Part shown: in pieces, positions 57,409 to 64,000 of the stretch
Layout of the letters: every line of letters begins with the position of its first letter
Numbering within the stretch: position 1 is the stretch's first letter
Source of the DNA: a virus
DNA: 64,000 nt
Virus record (IMG/VR): IMGVR_UViG_3300035698_011044
Location: 1 to 64,000 of that record
Strand: one strand, 5' to 3'
The notes under the pieces: generated by a model
Told to the model about the DNA's origin: nothing
The model's database searches: none
Seen by the model: the letters and a program-made list of their open reading frames with translations, nothing else
Made by a program: the position numbers and the translations under genes

Positions 57409-58775
57409 TACGCTTTAGCCTTCCTGCTCTTAGCTTCATCGGACTGCTTCTTGTTTGCTTTGTCAATGATTGCTGCAGCCTTTGCCTCTTTGTCAAATCT
57501 TGCCTTTGTCTCTGCCAGTCCAGCGAACATCCCTGGCCCATTGGCAGAAATCTGAGCTTCGATATCATCATACCATGCTCGTGGAATATTGATAAGAGAG
57601 CTAATCTCAAGGTTCTGTTTTTGGGAATACATATTAAGCCAAATCTTCCAATCCTCAGGAGATATCTTATTCTGTGTCAGGAAGGTTTCGACGAAGGATA
57701 TCTGAAAACAAGACAACAACCCATGGCGATGCTGATAAACCTCATTAATTCTTCCTCCAACAACCTGAGCACCAACATCAGCACCAACAGCATATCTATT
57801 GATCTGATCTTTATTCCCAGTAATTATCCCCTTGACAAGAACGACATCTTCAGCTCCGATATCGTACCATGCACAACCTAGCTCTTTGTCAAGCCAGACG
57901 ATAAACTTCTCCATGATGATATTGTTGTCATTTAGAGCCTGAACCATTTCGACAATCTCATCTCTGGAGATTAGGTTGGCATTGGTCTGGTATTCCTCGT
58001 TAATAGCTCGTCCAGTTTTGCGTTCAGGAGGAAGAGCCGGAAGCATTGAGCTTGCACTCTTTTTGTTTCCGGATCCTTTTGGAGGCTCATCCTTAATTGG
58101 ATTTGTAATTTCCGGAAGAGCGTCATTCTGAACCTGAGGCGGAAGGTTCTGTTGCTGGGGAGGAATGTTCTGCTGAGGCTGAATGTTTTGAGGTTGCTGT
58201 TGCGGTGGAAGCGGGGGATAAAATCCACCTTGGTTCTGTTGCTGAAAGTTCTGTTGCCGAGGCTGATTAAACCCATTGTTCTGAGGATGCTGAAGCCCAC
58301 TGGAAGCATTTCCATCGTCATCCTCACCCTGGGCTATAGTTCCAAGAATTGCCGAATAAGAATATCTGCGAAGGTATGTTATTGCAGATCCAACAATCTG
58401 AGAACTATTCGCGTTTTCAAGACCAGCACTGATTGTACTGCGAAACCATTGCCCAGACTTATGCGAGACCTCCGTGATTAGGTCAACCCTGCCAGCCTGT
58501 AATAAAACAGTTTTTTCCGAATCCTCATACTTAGTTTTCTTACGCTGAATGGTAGGTATAACGTCTCCAATAAGTATCACCTCTGGGTGCTGAGATACCA
58601 TCAAGCCGTTATTAGCAAGCGCATCTTTTGCTGCTTGAATATGAGAATACAACGATGCGTATTTTGATTTATGAAAAGTATTCTCGCAATCCAATTTTGC
58701 AGGCAACAATTCTGACTGCATTACTGCCATTGCACCTAAAATTTCCGAACATTCTTCCGAGCGTTCTATGCCCAT
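57408..58775 (-). CDS. ERF-family single-strand annealing protein with long tail
   Basis: 455 residues. The N-terminal 165 residues are ERF-like: 'YASLYSHIQAAKDALANNGLMVSQ', then 'SGQWFRSTISAGLENANSSQIVGSAITYLRRYSYSAILG' and a GEDDDGN acidic end. Residues 175-230 form a Gln/Pro/Asn-rich linker like that of the SSB. The C-terminal 200 residues are helical and unrecognised. It should promote annealing of ssDNA ends with SSB and exonucleases. Confidence 0.85.
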   Translation of the reverse strand: MGIERSEECSEILGAMAVMQSELLPAKLDCENTFHKSKYASLYSHIQAAKDALANNGLMVSQHPEVILIGDVIPTIQRKKTKYEDSEKTVLLQAGRVDLITEVSHKSGQWFRSTISAGLENANSSQIVGSAITYLRRYSYSAILGTIAQGEDDDGNASSGLQHPQNNGFNQPRQQNFQQQNQGGFYPPLPPQQQPQNIQPQQNIPPQQQNLPPQVQNDALPEITNPIKDEPPKGSGNKKSASSMLPALPPERKTGRAINEEYQTNANLISRDEIVEMVQALNDNNIIMEKFIVWLDKELGCAWYDIGAEDVVLVKGIITGNKDQINRYAVGADVGAQVVGGRINEVYQHRHGLLSCFQISFVETFLTQNKISPEDWKIWLNMYSQKQNLEISSLINIPRAWYDDIEAQISANGPGMFAGLAETKARFDKEAKAAAIIDKANKKQSDEAKSRKAKA

Positions 58776-58803
58776 AAAAAACCTCTTTCTGTTATTCTAT
58801 TAG

Positions 58804-58854
58804 ATATCACAAAACTTGTTATATTAAGATACCATTATACGCAAATAGTGTCAA
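58804..58854 (-). promoter_or_regulatory. Promoter of the ERF gene with repressor operator
   Basis: On the minus strand perfect TTGACA (58849-58854), 17 nt, TATCTT (58826-58831), then an operator ATATCAC-7-GTTATAT (58804-58824) over the start site. Same TATCTTAA-ATAACA block as at 48790. It may be the early recombination promoter repressed by the XRE protein. Confidence 0.65.
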
Positions 58855-58857
58855 CCA

Positions 58858-59442
58858 CTACTTGTTATAATAAGTATACCACTCGTTGTGGTTTTTGAAT
58901 TTTGAATGATATTCTTTGCCGTCAATAATCATTACCCAATCATTCCAGGCAATCTTACTATCTGGCACTACTATTCCGTTGCTATTGTAGTATTCCTTAA
59001 GCTGTTGCCCGCTATAATTGAGCTCCATCCAAACTTGCTTTGTTCCCCAAAATGGCTCCAGCCCATGTTCACTTAGCAGTTTAAAGCCACGCGATAAGAC
59101 ATATAAGATATGGTTCCGGTCAACAGCCCCCTTTGTATAAAGCGCAAAGAGTCGTCCTGAGTGGATAAACTTATGGCACGCGACACAAAGCGAAACAACC
59201 GCTTTAAATTCCACCCGTCCCGTATCGGGACAGATATAGTAACATTCGTGAGCTTCGAGCCGTTTCTGAAAACGAGCTTTGCTCTTATGCGTCCCGCAAG
59301 CATGGCAACAACCATCGTGTTTTGCATAGGATTCCTCTCGAATAAAGTTCCACCATTCAGCACCAAAGACACTCCTTGGATTAACTCCATGAAGTGCCGT
59401 TGGAATTGTTGGATGCTGAAGGATTGTTGGGTTAAAAGACAT
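58858..59442 (-). CDS. HNH-type nuclease-like protein (194 aa)
   Basis: 194 residues. 'CCHACGTHKSKARFQKRLEAHECYYI' and then 'LCVACHKFIHSGRL' (residues about 45-105) give the Cys4/His layout of a zinc-bound HNH domain, with HE in the first His motif. The C-terminal half has 'GVVP' and aromatic segments I do not recognise. Possibly an endonuclease or structural zinc protein. Confidence 0.6.
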   Translation of the reverse strand: MSFNPTILQHPTIPTALHGVNPRSVFGAEWWNFIREESYAKHDGCCHACGTHKSKARFQKRLEAHECYYICPDTGRVEFKAVVSLCVACHKFIHSGRLFALYTKGAVDRNHILYVLSRGFKLLSEHGLEPFWGTKQVWMELNYSGQQLKEYYNSNGIVVPDSKIAWNDWVMIIDGKEYHSKFKNHNEWYTYYNK

Positions 59443-60479
59443 TAGTACCCGCTCTGCCCCACTTCAATATGGGTCTTGTTGTAGTAAGTACAAAAGCGCT
59501 TTGCAACACAATAATCTGCACAACGCTTGTCTATTCCAAGACGTTCTTCTATCCGAAATGTTGAAGCCGGATATTTTGTCTCCTGCTCCTTTTGGAAGCG
59601 ATCAGCAAACCCATTATCCATTTCAAACTTCTTGAAGTTCTTGGATGACTTTTTGTTCCACTTGCCAGCAGTGCTCTTCATCAAAGCATACTCTGTCTCA
59701 GAAGCCCAGCGCTCTTCAAAAGTACAGTCTGGGATGTCATTATCAGAAGCCTTGCTACAAGCAATGAACAATTTCATCCGGTCAATGATATATTTCTCAC
59801 ACATAGTATTGGGCCATACATTGGGATACATTTCTGCGTATGGAATAACCGGATAGTCACCTTTGCCTGCCTGGAATTTATCCCAGTTTTTCAGGAAAAA
59901 GCAAACTCGAAGCTTGTTTACCTCATGCCCGAGAAGCCTTAGTCCAAAAGCGCCAATGTTAAGCTGGCACTCACGCTCAGGCTTTAATCCATACACAATT
60001 TCCCATGGCTGAGTCCTCTTGTAATCTTCCAGACATTTTTCTGCAATCTCAAAACAGTCATACTGCATCGAGAGATAGAACTTGTCTTTATCATACCATT
60101 CCTGCTTTGCAACATCAATACGAGTTTCGCCTGGTTCAGCAACGGCAAGATAGCATTTCCAGTCAGGAATTTGACGCCCCTCATGCATGGGAACCTCAAT
60201 AAACATTCTCTCCTCAGATTTACGCTCGGTGCTAGGCTGCATATTAGACATCTCTAGTGCATAATGGACAGCAGATCCATCAAACATCCAGAAATTATCA
60301 CTCACATCCCGCTCAAGCTCTTTGTCGTGCCTGCGCTTTAGAAAATATGGTTTTGGAGCACCAATTACCGTGGTGCAAGAGAATACATTCGCTGGCGGAT
60401 TTACGAGGGCGTAGTCGTCAGCAGTCAACGCATCAACTACGGAGGGAGACTTGATCTGATACTTGTTTGTAGTCTTCAC
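59442..60479 (-). CDS. RecB/Cas4-like PD-(D/E)XK nuclease (GTG start)
   Basis: GGGGAG precedes a GTG at 60479 that overlaps the upstream stop (TAGTG); an earlier frame to 60512 is less likely. 345 residues: 'FDGSAVHYALEMSN' is the RecB-family helix motif, and 'DKRCADYCVAKRFCTYYN' at the C-terminus is the Cys cluster of Cas4/AddB-type nucleases that hold 4Fe-4S. Intermediate acidic and Lys residues for PD-EXK were not pinned down. Likely processes DNA ends. Confidence 0.7.
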   Translation of the reverse strand: MKTTNKYQIKSPSVVDALTADDYALVNPPANVFSCTTVIGAPKPYFLKRRHDKELERDVSDNFWMFDGSAVHYALEMSNMQPSTERKSEERMFIEVPMHEGRQIPDWKCYLAVAEPGETRIDVAKQEWYDKDKFYLSMQYDCFEIAEKCLEDYKRTQPWEIVYGLKPERECQLNIGAFGLRLLGHEVNKLRVCFFLKNWDKFQAGKGDYPVIPYAEMYPNVWPNTMCEKYIIDRMKLFIACSKASDNDIPDCTFEERWASETEYALMKSTAGKWNKKSSKNFKKFEMDNGFADRFQKEQETKYPASTFRIEERLGIDKRCADYCVAKRFCTYYNKTHIEVGQSGY

Positions 60480-60814
60480 TAGAACTCCCCTTTGATCTGA
60501 GCGCTTCCGCACACATGGTTCATAAATTGCAACTCACCCTCACACTCTGGGCAATGCCCCTTTTTCCAGAAACCTACAACTTCACGCATGAATGATTCCT
60601 GAGTCTGCGTAGGAACTCCCGTGTCTGCAGCACACGCATTGTGGAGCTCTATCTGCGACACGAGATAGTCATGGTCTCCTGGCGTACACATAACGCCACT
60701 CAGCGCAGCTTTTACGCCGTGCATGGCCACACCATCCCAGGTCATGCCTGTTTTTTTCTTCTCCACAACATCTTCTTCCGTCAGATGCAAATGGACCAGC
60801 TTGGTTTTTGACAC
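60479..60814 (-). CDS. Zinc-tail protein (111 aa, GTG start)
   Basis: AAAGGAGG precedes the GTG at 60814. The last 35 residues include 'HCPECEGELQFMNHVC', a zinc-ribbon half, while the main part ('VAMHGVKAALSGVMCTPGDHDY', 'LHNACAADTG') is unrecognised and helical. Operon with the nuclease downstream. Confidence 0.55.
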   Translation of the reverse strand: MSKTKLVHLHLTEEDVVEKKKTGMTWDGVAMHGVKAALSGVMCTPGDHDYLVSQIELHNACAADTGVPTQTQESFMREVVGFWKKGHCPECEGELQFMNHVCGSAQIKGEF

Positions 60815-60827
60815 AAGTCCTCCTTTG

Positions 60828-61010
60828 TTAATAAAAAATCTTGGGGATACTTCTAGGATCATCTATACCATTCAATCTATCACACACCGCTTTAGCCATA
60901 TCGTCATGAGCCCTGTCGCAGTATTCCATCGTCAGAACTCGATCACCATTGGTAGCACAGATATACGTCTGCATACCATCTTTTTCTGCGTAAAACGGCT
61001 TCTTACCCAT
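60828..61010 (-). CDS. Unrecognised small protein (60 aa)
   Basis: 60 residues starting MGKKPFYAEKDGMQTYICATNGDR, with 'YCDRAHDDMAKAVCDRLNG' later. This layout (short strand pair plus helix) is common in phage small ORFs. First gene behind the GTTACC-box promoter at 61041. Function unknown. Confidence 0.55.
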   Translation of the reverse strand: MGKKPFYAEKDGMQTYICATNGDRVLTMEYCDRAHDDMAKAVCDRLNGIDDPRSIPKIFY

Positions 61011-61040
61011 CGCAACTCCTTTGGTTAAGTAATATTTAAA

Positions 61041-61084
61041 GTTACCTTACCATTAAAGTTACCATATTGAGGTATCCTTGTCAA
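61041..61084 (-). promoter_or_regulatory. Promoter with GTTACC operator boxes
   Basis: On the minus strand perfect TTGACA (61079-61084), 17 nt, TG-G-TAACTT extended -10 (61056-61061). Two AAAGTTACC boxes lie at 61038-61046 and 61055-61063, 17 bp apart, covering the -10 and start. The same box occurs in the promoter at 56124. Confidence 0.6.
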
Positions 61085-61154
61085 TACTTTTCTTTTGTGG
61101 AGCGTATTTATGGATCGATACTCTATAAGAATGTTTGAGGATTATGTGTGTGCA

Positions 61155-61188
61155 ACAAAAAAAGCCCCAACTAGCAAGGTCGGGGCTT
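61155..61188 (-). terminator. Intrinsic terminator after the lysis genes
   Basis: On the minus strand AAGCCCC (61182-61188) pairs with GGGGCTT (61162-61168), a 7-bp GC-rich stem with a 13-nt loop, followed at once by a run of seven T. It directly follows the amidase gene. The gap 61089-61225 otherwise shows nothing but this. Confidence 0.9.
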
Positions 61189-61225
61189 AAACAAGTAGGA
61201 AAAGAAAGCGAAAACCTACCTGCTG

Positions 61226-61765
61226 TCAGTCGTTTTCTGCCATCCATTTTCTGATACCATGGACGATGCTAATAGCTATTGAAAACTGGTATGACTCAAT
61301 GTAGAGGCGACTCTCTTCGATTATGTTCGATAGAAATCCCACCTCTATCAGTGCGCATGGAAATCTTGTTTTCTTTAGAACTGCGAGGTTGTCGCGAGGA
61401 TGGATCTTGCGGGCTCTGTCTGCAGCGCAAAGCATCTCAGTGTCTATACATGTGGCGAGCGCTTTACCTTTTGAAGAATAGGGGTAATACATAACATGAT
61501 ACCCGTGAGTCTTTGTATCAGTGCTTACGTCAGCATGGATGGACACTCCCCCTGTACACCCCATGCTTTTTGCGAGGCGAACATCAAAGGATCCGATTAT
61601 CTGCCGATGCCGAATGTCCAACAATGACAATAGCATTGAGACTTTTGAAGAGATCGATTGAGTGATAGCGGTCTCGATGCTATAGATAGAATCGTTTTCT
61701 CTACCGTCAATAGCACCGGAATCTTTTCCAGCGTGTCCAACGAATATGGCTATGTCGTGCATCAT
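61226..61765 (-). CDS. N-acetylmuramoyl-L-alanine amidase (endolysin)
   Basis: 179 residues: 'IFVGHAGKDSGAIDG' (first Zn-binding His), an acidic helix with Glu near 30, 'VSIHADVSTDTKTHG' (second His) and 'CALIEVGFLSNIIEE' (catalytic Glu) are the complete Amidase_3 active site. No signal peptide or wall-binding domain is present. It would cleave peptidoglycan at lysis. It is the last gene before the terminator. Confidence 0.9.
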   Translation of the reverse strand: MMHDIAIFVGHAGKDSGAIDGRENDSIYSIETAITQSISSKVSMLLSLLDIRHRQIIGSFDVRLAKSMGCTGGVSIHADVSTDTKTHGYHVMYYPYSSKGKALATCIDTEMLCAADRARKIHPRDNLAVLKKTRFPCALIEVGFLSNIIEESRLYIESYQFSIAISIVHGIRKWMAEND

Positions 61766-62214
61766 TTACGCTCCTTAACGGCAGTGAGAATGCTGTCGAG
61801 GAGTTGTGCGGTCTTACCCTCTTCGTGCTGCAGGCGGATGTATTTGACATCATCGCTAACACGCTGAACACTCAGCTTGGTTTCTGAGAGAGCATCTTTA
61901 ATCTTATCTTGCTCTCCTTTGATATACTCATCTTCTTTCTGCGTATCATTTCTGAGATTAGTCTGTTCTTTCTCAATGGCAATCTGCCTGGTAATAATCG
62001 CCCCTTTATCTGGACACACAAATCCATTCGAGCGCTTTACTTTCCCGAAAGTTAGTCGGACATTTGAAAATCTTCCTTTAACAAAAAGGAATCCAGCAAC
62101 ACTCAAGATCCCTCCTCCCAAAAAAGTGCTAACCTGGGCAATCGTGTTTACCCCAGACTGACCATGTAGGACTGCTGCGCGTAGGGAATCTATCATAACT
62201 GTCAATGTATCCAT
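61762..62214 (-). CDS. Membrane-anchored coiled-coil protein, holin/spanin-like
   Basis: 150 residues. A hydrophobic segment at about 28-47 ('STFLGGGILSVAGFLFVKG') is followed by a basic stretch and a long charged helix with heptads (80-145). This could be a holin-like or i-spanin-like partner of the endolysin with which it overlaps by 4 bp. The family was not recognised. Confidence 0.55.
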   Translation of the reverse strand: MDTLTVMIDSLRAAVLHGQSGVNTIAQVSTFLGGGILSVAGFLFVKGRFSNVRLTFGKVKRSNGFVCPDKGAIITRQIAIEKEQTNLRNDTQKEDEYIKGEQDKIKDALSETKLSVQRVSDDVKYIRLQHEEGKTAQLLDSILTAVKERK

Positions 62215-64000
62215 TATTTGCCTTTCCGCATTTTTTTAACAAACTTCTTCTGATCCTCCAAGATCTCTTTGCGCTTATCTTGGTACTCCTTCAAAGTATA
62301 CTCTCCACTCTTTCGCTTCTTCTGAGCGTTACTGAGACGGACCTGGAAATTAGTCTTCACGGATTTCCCGCTCTTAGTCTTTCCTTGGCCGAGATTCTTG
62401 CTGAGATATTTATTTATTTTGGTGTAATCCTTTGCAAATTCCTTTAGCCCATACTCTTTTCGGAATTTAAGTCTTTTTTCCGGAGAGAGCTTCTTGTACC
62501 ACTCCTTAAAAGCAACCCTATCTTCCCATTTAGTAGATCTCTCAAGACGCTTCTTCATCGCTCCAGCTATTGAAGGATCTTTATCCATAACATACTTGGA
62601 ATAAACAAGCGCCCTATGCTCTTTAATCTTCTCCCAAGTTGAAAGCTTTTCGCCTTCCTTGGTGTAAACTTTGGAAACTCTCATGCCTCCAACAATCAGC
62701 TTTTTAACTGCAGGATAACCCTGCCCACTGATTTTCATAAAAGATCTGAACGCCTTCTTGGGATTGTGTTGTGCAATACTAAGCGCAGCATCCTCCACTG
62801 GCCCCAATGAAGGAGGAAGTAGATTTAAGAGCATCTCCGCAGAACCGTAGTCCACTTTTCCACCACGCGCCTTGATCGTTGCGTTAGTAATCCCCATCAT
62901 GACTGAGTCTACCATCCTATTCCCAATTGCAAACCCTCCAGTAAACTGTGACACAAAGAATTTTGCAAATCCCTCCGGGTCTTCCCATGGTGGTCTAAGT
63001 GCACTAGAAATCCAATACATGTACGTTGCCGGTAGGAGCGCAAGCAGTGACGCATGCAAAAGGTTTTGACCGATATCACGTTTGCCTGTAGTCTGCTTAT
63101 AGTCAATCAACATATTCGCATCTTGATTAAGCTGATTTGTAAATACTGTATAAGCTCTTGCAAGTCCGTTTCCTCGATATATAGCTGGAAGATGAACCAG
63201 ACCACCCATTGGCTGAGTTCTCCTTATAACAGAATTAGCAGCTTTAATCGCAGTCTTTTCATTACCCGACTTCGCCATCACTTCGTGGTACTTGCCATAC
63301 CATAAGATTGTCGTTGTCATCATATCCGCTTTTGTGATAAATGACATCGAAAACTCTCTGACTTTCTCAAGCGCATCGACAGCTTTATCTTTAGCCATCT
63401 TAGTTCTCTGAAGAAGGGTCTTTTCGTTTATAGGAGTACCGTCCTGCTTCATCTGCTTAAGTTCTGATTTAGATATCCCAAGAGCTTCCGGAATAAGCTT
63501 CTTCTCCGCCATCTCCGCCATCTCGCGCTCATAACTCGTTGCACGATTCCGCATCATAACGCTTTTCTCTTTAACAAAAGCCTCTTGAGCAGATCTGCCA
63601 GTCGCATACTTTCTGATGGAATGTGCGAGAGCCCCCTTATTGACCTCTTTTGATCCCTGGAAAAAGGAGGCTGGCTGTTTTGCAACAGTTATAAGATTGA
63701 ATCCAAGAGCGTAAGTCATATACTTGTTTCTAAGCCAGTCACTGGCTTGGTCGAGAACGTTTTCAGAAGCACCAATTCGACCATAAGCAGCAGCTCTCAG
63801 CCAATCGTTAAGCTGCAGAGAATATTCGGTGTTGCGATCATCCATAGCTTTTTTGACTTCAGTCTTGTTGAGGAACTGATTAACATCGCGCACTATGTCA
63901 TTGTATGCAATGTAATGCTCGGATTGTCTAATGCTTTTAACCGTAGTTCCAAAGTAATCAAGTTCTGCAAAGGCAGCTTTGGAATTAACACGACTCTTAG
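62214..64000 (-). CDS. Giant virion/polyvalent protein, C-terminal part (5' end outside window)
   Basis: The frame is open from the window end to a stop at 62214 (595 residues here). The GTG at 63893 is only an internal codon. Helical and basic, with 'GLARAYTVFTNQLNQDANMLIDYKQ...' followed by hydrophobic 'LLHASLLALLPATYMYWISSAL', like the membrane-active segments of LPD38-type large polyvalent proteins ejected with podoviral DNA. The C-terminal 90 residues are Lys-rich coiled-coil-like. Role inferred. Confidence 0.65.
   Translation of the reverse strand, partial: KSRVNSKAAFAELDYFGTTVKSIRQSEHYIAYNDIVRDVNQFLNKTEVKKAMDDRNTEYSLQLNDWLRAAAYGRIGASENVLDQASDWLRNKYMTYALGFNLITVAKQPASFFQGSKEVNKGALAHSIRKYATGRSAQEAFVKEKSVMMRNRATSYEREMAEMAEKKLIPEALGISKSELKQMKQDGTPINEKTLLQRTKMAKDKAVDALEKVREFSMSFITKADMMTTTILWYGKYHEVMAKSGNEKTAIKAANSVIRRTQPMGGLVHLPAIYRGNGLARAYTVFTNQLNQDANMLIDYKQTTGKRDIGQNLLHASLLALLPATYMYWISSALRPPWEDPEGFAKFFVSQFTGGFAIGNRMVDSVMMGITNATIKARGGKVDYGSAEMLLNLLPPSLGPVEDAALSIAQHNPKKAFRSFMKISGQGYPAVKKLIVGGMRVSKVYTKEGEKLSTWEKIKEHRALVYSKYVMDKDPSIAGAMKKRLERSTKWEDRVAFKEWYKKLSPEKRLKFRKEYGLKEFAKDYTKINKYLSKNLGQGKTKSGKSVKTNFQVRLSNAQKKRKSGEYTLKEYQDKRKEILEDQKKFVKKMRKGK

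Noticed and set aside
61059-61247. 62-aa minus-strand ORF ending at 61059
   Set aside because: It spans the intrinsic terminator at 61155-61188 and the TTGACA promoter, and has no ribosome binding site.

Overview
This window is 64 kb of a tailed bacteriophage genome. Every gene that I can support reads on the minus strand, with start/stop overlaps and strong Shine-Dalgarno sequences almost throughout. It carries terminase, portal, scaffold and capsid genes, a replication and recombination block, an endolysin, and dozens of tiny zinc-ribbon or membrane ORFs. Both ends are inside genes, so this is part of a larger genome. A 718-aa portal, a short connector protein, a large nozzle-like protein and a giant ejected-type protein, with no tape-measure or tail-tube gene in view, suggest a podovirus-like virion (inference). 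No integrase, polymerase or tRNA was seen and no host marker is present.

Layout in transcription order, from high to low coordinates. (a) 64000-61226: giant virion/polyvalent protein, membrane protein and amidase endolysin, closed by a classical terminator. (b) 61084-44163: early region with a RecB/Cas4-like nuclease, HNH protein, ERF-type annealing protein, DEDDh exonuclease, replisome organiser, DnaB helicase, patatin-like phospholipase, RecF/SbcC-like ATPase, SSB and an XRE repressor, interleaved with very small genes. At least five promoters lie here; three share a 7-7-7 operator that also sits on the repressor's own promoter. (c) 44163-37711: membrane peptides, zinc ribbons and unrecognised small genes. 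(d) 37689-31743: terminase subunits, an N4 gp49/Sf6 gp66-family protein, HNH and ThyX-like proteins. (e) 31570-13633: an 18-kb island of about 13 glycosyltransferases and 6 SAM methyltransferases, ending in a glycosyltransferase/radical-SAM/glycosyltransferase fusion. (f) 13612-1: structural operon behind a clear sigma70-type promoter: Com-like zinc finger, portal, scaffold, capsid, connectors and a glycine-rich repeat fibre.

The most striking non-coding finding is a complete type II hammerhead ribozyme core in the 5' leader of the operon below 56197. Other leaders contain strong base-pairing potential: a three-way junction plus 7-bp pseudoknot immediately after a promoter (18562-18670), a nested multi-helix element upstream of ssb (47294-47433), and long hairpins before a glycosyltransferase gene (31599-31692) and a small operon (34077-34111). 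This phage may therefore lean on RNA-level control or processing. Other notable points are a terminase with an apparent second RNase H-like domain and several broken or start-less small genes.
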